From Bacillota bacterium (GTDB taxonomy: Bacteria > Bacillota > Clostridia > Oscillospirales > Ruminococcaceae), in assembly GCA_023418925.1 (NCBI GenBank), contig JAEZYS010000029.1:105669-169668 (forward strand): 64,000 bases of DNA. The letters are read 5' to 3'. This document shows, in pieces, positions 7,408-15,979 of the stretch (position 1 is its first letter; every line of letters begins with the position of its first letter). The translations under genes were made by a program, and so were the position numbers. The notes under the pieces were generated by a model. The model was not told the origin of the DNA and ran no database searches. It was given only the letters and a program-made list of their open reading frames with translations.

Positions 7408-8658
7408 TTACTGTCTGATTTGCCCGTCTCCGTTTACAAGATATTTTACAGATGTAAGCTCTTTAAGTCCCATTGGTCCTCTTGCATGCATTTTCTGTGT
7501 CGAGATTCCGATTTCAGCGCCAAGACCAAAAACTCCGCCGTCTGTAAATCTTGTTGACGCATTTACATAAACTGCTGCAGCGTCAATTTCATGCTGGAAA
7601 CGCCCTGCATTTTTTAACGAATTAGTTACTATACATTCTGAATGTCCAGTTGAATACTTTAATATATGATCAATTGCTTCATCTATATCTGCAACAACCT
7701 TAACAGCAAGGATATAGTCATTGAATTCAGTTGCATAATCCTCTTCGGCAACATTCTTCACGCAATCTCCAAGAATAGCCTTAGTCTTTGCACATCCTCT
7801 AATTTCAACATTATGCTCATCCAATTTTGCCTTAGCCAAAGGTAGAAACTTATCTGCAATCTTCTCATGAACAAGCAGACTTTCAATTGCATTGCAGACT
7901 GAAGGACGCTGTGTTTTTGCATTGTCAGTAATGTTTACAGCCATATCAAGATCTGCTGATTCGTCAACAAAGACATGACAGTTTCCCACGCCAGTTTCAA
8001 TTACAGGCACAGTTGCATTTTCCATAACAGCATGGATAAGTCCTGCTCCTCCTCTTGGAATGAGTACATCAAGATATCCATTAAGACGCATAATCTGTGT
8101 TGTAACTTCCCTAGTTGTATCATCAACAAACTGAACAACATCTTCAGGGAGTCCAGCTTGTGCAAGAGCTTTTCTCATAATCCCGCAAAGACACTTATTT
8201 GAGTTGTAAGCCTCCTTACCGCCTCTTAAAATAACCGCGTTTCCTGCCTTAATACAAAGTACGGCAGCATCAACAGTAACATTCGGACGGGATTCATATA
8301 TGATTCCGATAACGCCGAGCGGCACTCTTGTTTTCTGAATTTTTATTCCGTTTTCACAGATATGTCCGCTATCAACAGAACCCACAGGATCACTGAGCTT
8401 GATTATATCAATAACAGCATCAGAAATTCCTTTAATACGTGCCTCTGTTAGCTTTAATCTGTCTCTCATTGCCTCTGACATGTTGTTTTTCACAGCATTT
8501 TCAAGGTCAGCATTATTAGCTTCAATAATTATATCTGTCTGATTTACAAGTTCTTCAGAAATCAGCTTAAGCGCACTATTTTTCTGCTTTGCTGAAGCAG
8601 TTGCAATTGCTCTTTCTGCTTTTTTTGCATTTATTCCAAGGGATTCAGCATATGTCAT
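7408..8658 (-). CDS. proA: Gamma-glutamyl phosphate reductase ProA
   Basis: A 416-residue aldehyde-dehydrogenase-fold enzyme that reduces gamma-glutamyl phosphate to glutamate semialdehyde with NADPH in proline synthesis. Visible features are ESRPNVTVDAA, the cofactor-site loop RGGKEAYNSN, the catalytic cysteine in TQRPSVCNAIESLLVH, and the C-terminal RFTDGGVFGLGAEIGIST. Length matches the family. GAGGT lies before the ATG. It follows proB by 11 nt in one transcript. No proC occurs in the window. Confidence 0.97.
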   Translation of the reverse strand: MTYAESLGINAKKAERAIATASAKQKNSALKLISEELVNQTDIIIEANNADLENAVKNNMSEAMRDRLKLTEARIKGISDAVIDIIKLSDPVGSVDSGHICENGIKIQKTRVPLGVIGIIYESRPNVTVDAAVLCIKAGNAVILRGGKEAYNSNKCLCGIMRKALAQAGLPEDVVQFVDDTTREVTTQIMRLNGYLDVLIPRGGAGLIHAVMENATVPVIETGVGNCHVFVDESADLDMAVNITDNAKTQRPSVCNAIESLLVHEKIADKFLPLAKAKLDEHNVEIRGCAKTKAILGDCVKNVAEEDYATEFNDYILAVKVVADIDEAIDHILKYSTGHSECIVTNSLKNAGRFQHEIDAAAVYVNASTRFTDGGVFGLGAEIGISTQKMHARGPMGLKELTSVKYLVNGDGQIRQ

Positions 8659-8669
8659 ATGTAATTACC

Positions 8670-9464
8670 TCATTTCTTTTCGGCAGTAAAAATTGTTCCT
8701 ACCTGTTTATCATCGAAAATATCATATAGAATGCTTGGATTTCTTCCATTGAGAATAGCCATGTCAACTCCTGCCCTCATAGCAACTTCAGCAGCATTAA
8801 TTTTTGTAATCATACCACCGCTTCCAAGTCCTGATGTTACACCACCTGCAAGACTTCTAATATCATCATTGATTTCAGAAACAACAGGTATAAGCTTTGC
8901 ATCTGGATTTAACTTTGGATTGGAATCATAAAAACCATCAATATCAGAAAGAATAATGAGCAAATCAGCCTTACAGAAAGTTGCAACTTCAGCAGCAAGT
9001 GTATCATTCTCGCCAAATTCAAGTTCAAGTTCATCTATTGCAACAGTATCATTCTCATTTACAACAGGAATTACTCTATGTGCAATAAGCTTTTCAAAGG
9101 TATTTACAATATTGTTCCTGCTTACCGCGTCAATTACGTATTTTGTAAGCAGAATCTGTCCTACTGTAAGGTTGTATTCACCAAACAGCTTATCATACAT
9201 ATACATCAGTTCACACTGTCCTACAGCTGCACAAGCCTGTTTCATAGGTGTTTCACTTGGACGTGATGTCAAGCCCATCTTTGAAATTCCAAGTCCGATT
9301 GCTCCTGAAGAAACAAGAATTATTTCTTTTCCTGAATTCTGAAGGTCAGCAAGCACCTTGACAAATTTTTCAACCCTTCTGATATTCAATCTTCCTGTTT
9401 TATGTGTAAGAGTAGAAGTTCCTACCTTAATAACTATTCTTTTTTTATCTTTAACACTATACAT
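8670..9464 (-). CDS. proB: Glutamate 5-kinase ProB
   Basis: A 264-residue amino-acid-kinase-fold protein that phosphorylates glutamate for proline synthesis. It contains VIKVGTSTLTHKTG, VSSGAIGLG, VNENDTVA, FGENDTLAAEVA and the GGMITKINAAEVA segment. It has only the kinase domain and lacks the C-terminal PUA domain of the E. coli enzyme, as many Firmicutes ProB do. The start at 9464 (MYSVKDKKRIV) is preferred over an ATG 12 nt upstream, because the latter overlaps the ribosome binding site. Confidence 0.96.
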   Translation of the reverse strand: MYSVKDKKRIVIKVGTSTLTHKTGRLNIRRVEKFVKVLADLQNSGKEIILVSSGAIGLGISKMGLTSRPSETPMKQACAAVGQCELMYMYDKLFGEYNLTVGQILLTKYVIDAVSRNNIVNTFEKLIAHRVIPVVNENDTVAIDELELEFGENDTLAAEVATFCKADLLIILSDIDGFYDSNPKLNPDAKLIPVVSEINDDIRSLAGGVTSGLGSGGMITKINAAEVAMRAGVDMAILNGRNPSILYDIFDDKQVGTIFTAEKK

Positions 9465-9469
9465 ATTAA

Positions 9470-9569
9470 TCTCCATATCTTTATTTGATATTTATACCGA
9501 TTATAAAAAAGCAAAATCTCTGCTCTTTAATTTGCAGAAAAGAGTAAATATTTGCATGAAAAATCACGC
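9470..9569 (-). repeat. Structured 5'-leader repeat, family 1 (degenerate copy), before proB
   Basis: On the minus strand: hairpin 1 is GCGTGATTTTTCATGC (9554-9569), and stem 2 has arms CAAATATTTACTC (9542-9554) and GGTATAAATATC (9487-9498). An inner GAGCAGAGATTTTGC resembles the copies at 12328 and 53841. The terminal AGAAAGGA has decayed and GGAG is used instead. Confidence 0.55.
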
Positions 9570-9576
9570 TATTTCC

Positions 9577-10524
9577 TTACTCAACTATATTTATTGGGTT
9601 TCCGTTAATAAATGCCTTGAGATTTTCTGTTACAGCTTTTACAAGACGCTGTCTTGTCTGTAATGGTGCCCATGCAATATGAGGAGTTATTACGCAATTC
9701 TTTGCATTAAGAAGAGGTGTATCCTTATCCATAGGCTCTTTACACAGAACGTCAAGACCAGCACCTGCTATAATGCCATTATTAAGAGCATATGCAAGGT
9801 CATCTTCGTTTACAATAGGTCCTCTTGAAGTGTTAATAAGCACCGCAGTAGGCTTACAAAGCTTCAGTATATCTATATTTATCATATTTGCTGTTATATC
9901 TGTAAGAGGGCAATGAACTGTAATTATATCTGATTTTTCAAACAAGGTCTGCAGATCAGCAAACTTTACTGAACTATCCTGCTTTGCAGTACGGGTATTT
10001 ACAATTACGTTCATATTAAATGCCTTTGCAATCTTTGCAACGTTCTTTCCGATGCTACCGTAGCCAATTATTCCAAGTGTCATACCTGAAAGCTCGGTTA
10101 CAGGAAATTTGAAACATGAGAACGACTCTGATTTTATCCAGCCACCTTCATGCACAAAATCGTTGTACATTGCAGTTTTACTTACAAAGTGAAGTATAAA
10201 TGAGAACACATGCTGTGCTACAGCTTCAGTTGAGTATGCGGGGACGTTGCTCACCGTAATGCCGCGCTTCTTTGCCTCTTTCATGTCAATATTGTTGTAA
10301 CCTGTTGCACATTCACCTATATATTTAAGATTGGGGCATGCATTCATTACTTCAGCAGTAATCGGAGTTTTATTAATAAGAACAGCTTCTGCATCCCCTA
10401 TTCTTTCTATAATCTTATCATCAGGAGTAAGAGGGTACTCCTTAACGTCACCGAGTTTATATATTTCTTCGAATGATACATCACCCACAGAAACTGTATG
10501 AGCTTCAAGCATTACTATTTTCAT
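9577..10524 (-). CDS. D-2-hydroxyacid dehydrogenase (glycerate/hydroxypyruvate type)
   Basis: A 315-residue NAD-dependent D-isomer dehydrogenase. The Rossmann motif is GIIGYGSIGKNVAKIA. The catalytic Arg lies in INTSRGPIVNEDDL, the Glu in LDVLCKEPMD, and the His in VITPHIAWAPLQTRQRL. The family reduces 2-keto acids such as hydroxypyruvate, glyoxylate or D-lactate precursors. The PHIAW pattern points to the glycerate dehydrogenase subgroup, but the substrate cannot be fixed from sequence. It is monocistronic, with a divergent family 1 leader. Confidence 0.9.
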   Translation of the reverse strand: MKIVMLEAHTVSVGDVSFEEIYKLGDVKEYPLTPDDKIIERIGDAEAVLINKTPITAEVMNACPNLKYIGECATGYNNIDMKEAKKRGITVSNVPAYSTEAVAQHVFSFILHFVSKTAMYNDFVHEGGWIKSESFSCFKFPVTELSGMTLGIIGYGSIGKNVAKIAKAFNMNVIVNTRTAKQDSSVKFADLQTLFEKSDIITVHCPLTDITANMINIDILKLCKPTAVLINTSRGPIVNEDDLAYALNNGIIAGAGLDVLCKEPMDKDTPLLNAKNCVITPHIAWAPLQTRQRLVKAVTENLKAFINGNPINIVE

Positions 10525-10534
10525 TCAGATATCC

Positions 10535-10603
10535 ATTCCTTTCTGAATTTGCACCAATTTTTTACGACAGGCATAAATCTACATAAAAGACTATTTTTTT
10601 ACG
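10535..10603 (-). repeat. Structured 5'-leader repeat, family 1 (divergent copy), before D-2-hydroxyacid dehydrogenase
   Basis: On the minus strand: hairpin 1 CGTAAAA...TTTTATG (10582-10603), stem 2 arms AGATTTATGCC (10570-10580) and GGTGCAAATTC (10545-10555), then AGAAAGGA and 12 nt to the ATG. The closest relative is the rubrerythrin copy; both keep GATTTATGC. Confidence 0.55.
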
Positions 10604-10634
10604 CTAAAAAAATTATAATATAATAAAAGCTTAT

Positions 10635-10919
10635 TTATTCTGCTTTTTCAGAATTACTTTTATGTTTTTGTGCCATTGACGCTTTTTTCATACCAACTAT
10701 TGTAATAATCAATAGTATGAACTCAACACCACCAAATATATAGAAAATCGTTTTGTTTTCGACCCAGTATAATGCAAATAAAACAATTACACCAGCCATA
10801 AGACTTAGTTTATATAACTGCCTTGTTCTTATATAACTGATTATTAATGCAATTACGCTGATTACTACATATATAAGCAGATAGTTGAACGGAATAGGCA
10901 GCAATGAGGACTGTACCAT
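10635..10919 (-). CDS. Small membrane protein, unknown function
   Basis: About 94 residues with three hydrophobic helices (YLLIYVVISVIALIISYI, LSLMAGVIVLFALYWV, IFYIFGGVEFILLIITIV) and a charged C-terminal tail. The start at 10919 (MVQSSLLPIP) is chosen because AAAGGAG lies 11 nt upstream; the ATG at 10967 has no ribosome binding site. No family is recognised. It stands alone upstream of the D-2-hydroxyacid dehydrogenase gene. Confidence 0.7.
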   Translation of the reverse strand: MVQSSLLPIPFNYLLIYVVISVIALIISYIRTRQLYKLSLMAGVIVLFALYWVENKTIFYIFGGVEFILLIITIVGMKKASMAQKHKSNSEKAE

Positions 10920-11264
10920 AAAATCATATTCTCCTTTATTATTTTCAGCTGGCAAAACCAGCATCAAAATAAATATGTACGAATTTTATTATATCATACC
11001 GCATTTCAAACTGCAATTAATTTTTTCTCATATTTTTATATTGTTACAAAAAACGACATCTGTCTACTGAACAGCATCAAATTTTAATACATCTGCACAA
11101 AATCATATATAAGCAGGCACAAAATATTTTTGCAATATTGTTACCAATTTGTTGCCAATCAGTTATTGATTTTAATACATTTTTATAATATAATAATATC
11201 AATAAAATAATTTTGCGATTATTACTTATAGAGAGAAACGAGCAGAATGATTGGAGAAAGAACG

Positions 11265-12326
11265 ATGGAAAGATTCTGTGCAATTGTACCATCCCTGAAT
11301 CCGGATGACAGAATAATTGACGTAATTAACGGCCTTAAATCAAGGAATTTTTACAGAATAATTGTCATAAACGACGGAAGTAAATCTAAGGAATATTTTG
11401 ATAAGATAAGTGATAGCTGTGATATTCTTACTCATTATAAGAATTATGGCAAGGGCAGAGCTATGAAAAATGCCCTGAACTACTACATGAACACATATTC
11501 AGACAAATGTACGGGCGTTGTATTTCTTGACTCTGACAACCAGCATGACATAGACGATATATGCAACTGTTGTAAATGCAGTACAGAAAATCCAGGCAGT
11601 CTTGTACTTGGTGTCCGTAACTTCAACAGTAAAAATGTTCCCTTTAAAAGCAAATACGGCAACAAAATAACTGCTGCTGCATTCAGATTGCTCTGCGGTA
11701 TTACAATTTCCGATACGCAGACAGGTCTTCGTACTATGGACAACAGCGTTATCCCTTATTTCCTTGATGTTGAGGGGGAAAGATTTGAATACGAAACTAC
11801 TATGCTGCTTGAAACCAAGCGACATAGCATACCAATCAAGGAAGTTGAAATAAAAACTGTTTACTACGGCAATAATGAAACAAGTCACTTCAATCCTCTG
11901 ACAGATTCATTTGCAATATATAAGCTTTTATTCAGATTTTCTTCTGCTTCAATTGCTTCTGCTGTCATTGACATTGGTATATATACTCTGATTGTTTACC
12001 TGTTTCTGCATTTTTATATACCACAGAACAGTGCAATACTTATTGCAACAGTTTCGGCAAGAATTATTTCTTCGCTGTTTAATTATATTATAAACCATAA
12101 AATTGTATTTAACAGTACAGGGAGCATTAAACACAGCCTTATAAAATATTATATTCTTTGCGTTTTACAGGTGGCAGCCTCATATTTCGGTGTATTTGCA
12201 TTAGTAAATTATTTAAAGTTCTCTCCTGTAATCGCAAAAGTCATTGTTGATTTTATTCTCTTTCTGATTAGCTTTAAAATTCAGCAGAAATGGGTTTTCA
12301 GAAATAAAAAAATAACAGGGGTGTAG
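11265..12326 (+). CDS. Family 2 glycosyltransferase fused to a GtrA-like membrane domain
   Basis: About 353 residues. The N-terminal 210 residues are a GT2 domain: AIVPSLNPDDR, INDGSKS, NYGKGRAMKNAL, VFLDSDNQHD and TQTGLRT. Residues about 218-350 form a GtrA domain of four membrane helices with the signature YIINHKIVFNS and the C-terminal QQKWVFRN. Such fusions typically move prenyl-phosphate-linked sugars or decorate cell-surface polymers. GGAG lies 8 nt before the ATG at 11265; the ATG at 11247 is less well placed. The next gene, a phosphodiester glycosidase, starts 107 nt downstream behind a family 1 leader, suggesting shared cell-envelope glycan work. Confidence 0.9.
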   Translation: MERFCAIVPSLNPDDRIIDVINGLKSRNFYRIIVINDGSKSKEYFDKISDSCDILTHYKNYGKGRAMKNALNYYMNTYSDKCTGVVFLDSDNQHDIDDICNCCKCSTENPGSLVLGVRNFNSKNVPFKSKYGNKITAAAFRLLCGITISDTQTGLRTMDNSVIPYFLDVEGERFEYETTMLLETKRHSIPIKEVEIKTVYYGNNETSHFNPLTDSFAIYKLLFRFSSASIASAVIDIGIYTLIVYLFLHFYIPQNSAILIATVSARIISSLFNYIINHKIVFNSTGSIKHSLIKYYILCVLQVAASYFGVFALVNYLKFSPVIAKVIVDFILFLISFKIQQKWVFRNKKITGV

Positions 12327-12327
12327 T

Positions 12328-12421
12328 GTGAAAAATACTTTTCACGCAGCTATTTATTCCTTTCTGCAAATACAAGAGCAGAACTTTTGCTCCGCAAAAA
12401 CGGAATAAACAGCAGAAAGGA
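12328..12421 (+). repeat. Structured 5'-leader repeat, family 1, before phosphodiester glycosidase
   Basis: Hairpin 1 GTGAAAAATACTTTTCAC starts 1 nt after the preceding stop. Stem 2 arms are CTATTTATTCC (12350-12360) and GGAATAAACAG (12402-12412), with an inner hairpin GAGCA...TGCTC (12375-12391). AGAAAGGA follows, then 12 nt to the ATG. Confidence 0.85.
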
Positions 12422-12433
12422 ATAGTAATTAAT

Positions 12434-13483
12434 ATGACAGGTGTAGCTTTATCAAAGCCAAAACAATCCAGCATAGGAAAAACTGTAGGTAAGGTAACTG
12501 CACGGTTTTTCATAACTCTGGGAGTAATAATTTTATGTCTGCTTGTCTTTCTGATGGGATGTATCACGATTGTCTGCAAAGGCCCGTCTCAGAGCGCAAG
12601 AGATTTATTTGTTGTTACTGTAACAGAAACAAGTGCTTTAAAATTTATACCTAAAATATACTTTTCCGACGATGAAATAAAGAACATACTCGATTCAAAC
12701 AAGGCAGTTGAGACACTTGAAGTAACCGACAAAAATCTCATCAAAATTCCTACTCCGCAGGAACAGGCCGAATCAAAGCAAGAGCCTCTTGAAGTTATCG
12801 ATGTTTCAGGCACTACATTCAAGGGCAAGCTTATGATTGTGCGTGACCCGTCAAGAATAAAACTAAGTACTCCTGATACACTCGGTTCAAATTCCTCTGG
12901 TATACAGATAGCAGAAATGGTTGAAAAAGAAGATGCGGTGGCAGGAATTAACGGCGGTGGATTTGCTGATGAAAACGGTGTTGGAAATGGCGGGCAGCCT
13001 CTTGGTATTGTTATAAAGGATGGGGAACTCCTTTATAACGGGGGGGCTTCTGTAGTTGTTGGATTTGATACTGATAACAAGCTTATAGTAGGTCAGATGA
13101 CTGCTGATCAAGCTATGGAAAAAAATATCCGTGACGCATGTTCATTTGGTCCTGTATTTATTGTTAACGGTAAAAGAAGTGAAACTATCGGCACAGGCGG
13201 AGGGGTAAACCCGCGTACATGTATCGGTCAGACAGCTGACGGAACAGTTCTCCTTCTTGTAATAGACGGCAGGCAGGCCACAAGTCTCGGAGCTACATAT
13301 GCTGATTGTATTGATATACTTGAGGAATATGGGGCTGTTAATGCCGCAAACCTTGACGGAGGATCATCCTCTGTTATGTATTATAATGGTGAGGTCATCA
13401 ACATTTGTGCAAGCGTTTACGGACCGAGAAAACTTCCAACTGGATTTGTTGTCACCAAAGAAAACGAAGGGGTAACAAGCTGA
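12434..13483 (+). CDS. Membrane-anchored phosphodiester glycosidase (NAGPA domain) family protein
   Basis: A 349-residue protein with an N-terminal anchor helix (about residues 24-45, FITLGVIILCLLVFLMGCITIV) and a C-terminal NAGPA/DUF2233 domain. Conserved family motifs are AGINGGGFADENG, GPVFIVNGK, NPRTCIGQTADGTVLLLVIDG and NAANLDGGSSSVMYYNG. The family removes GlcNAc-1-phosphodiester groups in animals. In bacteria it is linked to exopolysaccharide and wall-polymer processing. Its stop overlaps the next ATG (TGATG), so it is co-translated with the downstream membrane protein. Confidence 0.88.
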   Translation: MTGVALSKPKQSSIGKTVGKVTARFFITLGVIILCLLVFLMGCITIVCKGPSQSARDLFVVTVTETSALKFIPKIYFSDDEIKNILDSNKAVETLEVTDKNLIKIPTPQEQAESKQEPLEVIDVSGTTFKGKLMIVRDPSRIKLSTPDTLGSNSSGIQIAEMVEKEDAVAGINGGGFADENGVGNGGQPLGIVIKDGELLYNGGASVVVGFDTDNKLIVGQMTADQAMEKNIRDACSFGPVFIVNGKRSETIGTGGGVNPRTCIGQTADGTVLLLVIDGRQATSLGATYADCIDILEEYGAVNAANLDGGSSSVMYYNGEVINICASVYGPRKLPTGFVVTKENEGVTS

Positions 13484-14700
13484 TGAGTGAATATCATGGT
13501 GAGCACTACAAGGAAAGTGTTGCTGAAAAACGACATGAGATAATATATATCAATGATTCACGATACCAGCACTACAAGCCCATTAAACAAGAGCCTGAAA
13601 CGGTTGAAGAAGAAAAGGTTATACCTGCAAAAAAAAGAAAGTCTAGAATTTTTGCTCTTTGCATGATTATTTTCTGCGGACTATGTTTGATTAGTTCCTG
13701 CTTTGCATGGACAAAGCTTTGGGATTTTCTCGAATCATATGAGACCACAAATCAAAAATATGCTGTTGATGAATATATGAAGCAATATAAAAGCAATGAT
13801 ATTGTTTCAATAATAAATATACTCGGAGTAAAATATGATGATTTTAATACAGAGAGTGAGTACATAAAATTCTTTAAGAAAAATTATACTGAAGACGTAT
13901 CTCAGGCAATTGCTTTAAAAGCTTCCACATCAAATGATGTAACTACATATAATGTATGCATAAACAAGAATATAAAATTATCTGAATTTACACTTTCTCC
14001 TGATGGAAAGAAAAATAAGTACGGACATGAGGGATGGAAAGCTGAAACAATTCAGACTGCTGATGAGCTTTTCCCTAAGTATAACAGTGCAAAGGTTTAT
14101 ATACCTAAGGGAGCGGTTGTCTATGTAAACGGAACTGCACTTACAAGTAAATACCGAAGCTCTGAAGATTATAGTGTCAAGTTCTATGATGGGCTAGATG
14201 ATACTTCCCTGCGTCCTGAATTTGAAGTTTACGATACAGGCAGCATTTTTCTTAATGTACCTCAAGTTACGGTCAAAGATGCAGACGGCAACGATATGCG
14301 AATTGAGGAAAAGAACGGTTCTTACTATGCTTATTCATCAATAGACGGCGCAGAACTTGAAGAACTGAAGAAATATGCTGAAAACTTCTCTGTTACTCAT
14401 GCAAAGTTTATTACAAAGGATACTGATTTTGACAGCGTTTCACCTTATCTAGTACAAGAATCAGACTATTACAGAAAAGTCCACAGCTACTGGAATGAAT
14501 ACTACCGTCAGCACACAATCACATACGATAATCTTAAATTCTCTGATCCAATTGTTTATGACAGCAACCATGTTGTAATTGATATATCGTTTGGCTATCA
14601 TGTTGATATTGGATATATGACTAATGATTATGACGTTGAATATACACTTTGTCTTATAAAAATTAACGATGAATGGAAAATTGCAAGTATGTCGCTGTAA
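13483..14700 (+). CDS. Single-pass membrane protein with large extracytoplasmic domain, unknown function
   Basis: A 405-residue protein starting at the overlapping TGATG with the glycosidase gene. The cytoplasmic N-terminus (about 50 residues) is Lys/Glu-rich. One membrane helix follows (IFALCMIIFCGLCLISSCFAW). The extracellular part contains a central segment, AKVYIPKGAVVYVNGTAL, reminiscent of repeat domains in envelope proteins. A C-terminal NTF2-like-looking end (HVVIDISFGYHV, EWKIASMSL) follows. I cannot assign a family with confidence. The coupling suggests partnership with the phosphodiester glycosidase in cell-surface polymer metabolism. Confidence 0.75.
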   Translation: MSEYHGEHYKESVAEKRHEIIYINDSRYQHYKPIKQEPETVEEEKVIPAKKRKSRIFALCMIIFCGLCLISSCFAWTKLWDFLESYETTNQKYAVDEYMKQYKSNDIVSIINILGVKYDDFNTESEYIKFFKKNYTEDVSQAIALKASTSNDVTTYNVCINKNIKLSEFTLSPDGKKNKYGHEGWKAETIQTADELFPKYNSAKVYIPKGAVVYVNGTALTSKYRSSEDYSVKFYDGLDDTSLRPEFEVYDTGSIFLNVPQVTVKDADGNDMRIEEKNGSYYAYSSIDGAELEELKKYAENFSVTHAKFITKDTDFDSVSPYLVQESDYYRKVHSYWNEYYRQHTITYDNLKFSDPIVYDSNHVVIDISFGYHVDIGYMTNDYDVEYTLCLIKINDEWKIASMSL

Positions 14701-14718
14701 CGATACTGAAAGGAATAG

Positions 14719-14848
14719 GTTTGAAGGATAAATCTTTCAAACTCTGAGTTTTGTGCCTTTCGAACTGCCGTTCAAAATTTTGCTTTGCAAAATCACACAA
14801 AACATCAAAGAAGGGAGGCATGCTTCCTGCGGAAGCATGGTCATAATA
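14719..14848 (+). repeat. Structured leader repeat, family 2, with hairpin between SD and sbcD start
   Basis: Three hairpins occur: 14719-14742 (GTTTGAAGG...CTTTCAAAC), 14748-14803 (outer arms GTTTTGTG/CACAAAAC, inner GAACTGCCGTTC), and 14820-14838 (ATGCTTCC-TGC-GGAAGCAT). GGAG at 14814-14817 lies 2 nt before the third hairpin, and the sbcD ATG lies 10 nt after it. A second copy is at 52720-52829. The third hairpin also holds an 8-codon ORF, MLPAEAWS, ending 2 nt before the ATG. Confidence 0.8.
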
Positions 14849-15979
14849 ATGAGAATACTTCACACATCTGATCTTCATTTAGGAATTACATTATGCTCAG
14901 AGCGTCTGCTTGAATATCAGCAGGCGCTTGCTGATATTTTGTGCAATGTGGTTTCCGAGAATAAAATTGACTGCGTTATCATTGCCGGAGATATATTTGA
15001 CAGCGCTATGTCGTCAGGAGAAGCTATTGCTGTTTGGGACAGAATTGTAACAGTTCTCTGCAAAGAAGCTAAGGTACCTGTTCTTGTATGTGCAGGCAAT
15101 CATGACGGTGCTGCAAGACTTTCATCGTGTGCAGAACTTCTTGCATCAAGCGGACTTTATATCTCAGGAAAGCTTACTCCTGAAATAACCCCCGTTTCAA
15201 TCGGATGCTGTGACTTTTACCTTATCCCTTACTTCAATCCGTCAGAAGCAAGAATTCTATATGACTGCTCCGAAAACAATCCAATGACATCCATACTTGA
15301 CAGCATAAGGGAAAACATGGACAGAACCAGAACTAATATTGCCGTTGCACATTGCTTTGTAAACGGAGCAGAAGTCAGCGAAAGTGATAATTCAGCAAGA
15401 GCTGCCGCCTCTGTCGGCGGCTCTGATATTGTTCCTGTGTCTGCTTTTTCTGACTTTGATTACGTTGCTCTCGGCCATCTTCATAAACCACAGACTATAA
15501 AAAACAGCAACTCTTCTGTGCGATATTCAGGAACACCTTTAAGATACTCTTTCAGTGAAGTAAGTCATACAAAGACGTTTTCTGTTTTTGATACAGATAC
15601 AAAAGAAGTTTCTGAAATTCCTGTGCCTGACTTAATCAGGTTAAGGATTATTGAAGACACATATGAAAACATTATTGAAAACAGCAAGAATGACACTAAT
15701 CGGAATGATTTTATGAAAATAGTCATGACGGACCGTTTCAAAGGCGAAAGCACTTATTCACAGATTACTGAGCTTTATCCTAATACTCTGATTTTTCAGG
15801 GTGCGTCATACCACGAAGATACAGATGAAACTTATTCTGCGAAAGAAATCTGTGAGCTTGATGTAATTTCTCTTGCAAAGAAATATATTGAACATATGCG
15901 TGGCACAGAGCCAGACAACGATGAAGTCGAATGGCTTGCACAGGCATTTAAGGAATGTGAAAGGGAGGATGAACAATGA
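14849..15979 (+). CDS. sbcD: Exonuclease SbcCD subunit D (Mre11-type nuclease)
   Basis: A 376-residue metallophosphoesterase. Motifs are MRILHTSDLHLG, IAGDIFDSA, CAGNHDGAARL, VAHCFVNG and YVALGHLHKPQ, which supply the di-manganese ligands. With SbcC it cleaves DNA hairpins and processes double-strand ends. The start at 14849 is set by the universal MRxLHTSDxHLG beginning. The frame extends upstream through the leader repeat but no credible start exists there. It overlaps sbcC by 4 nt (ATGA). Confidence 0.97.
   Translation: MRILHTSDLHLGITLCSERLLEYQQALADILCNVVSENKIDCVIIAGDIFDSAMSSGEAIAVWDRIVTVLCKEAKVPVLVCAGNHDGAARLSSCAELLASSGLYISGKLTPEITPVSIGCCDFYLIPYFNPSEARILYDCSENNPMTSILDSIRENMDRTRTNIAVAHCFVNGAEVSESDNSARAAASVGGSDIVPVSAFSDFDYVALGHLHKPQTIKNSNSSVRYSGTPLRYSFSEVSHTKTFSVFDTDTKEVSEIPVPDLIRLRIIEDTYENIIENSKNDTNRNDFMKIVMTDRFKGESTYSQITELYPNTLIFQGASYHEDTDETYSAKEICELDVISLAKKYIEHMRGTEPDNDEVEWLAQAFKECEREDEQ

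Noticed and set aside
14820..14846. 8-codon ORF MLPAEAWS as a simple leader peptide gene
   Set aside because: The ATG is only 2 nt from GGAG, too close for good initiation, and it lies inside a stable hairpin. I report it only as the alternative explanation for the structured ribosome binding site.
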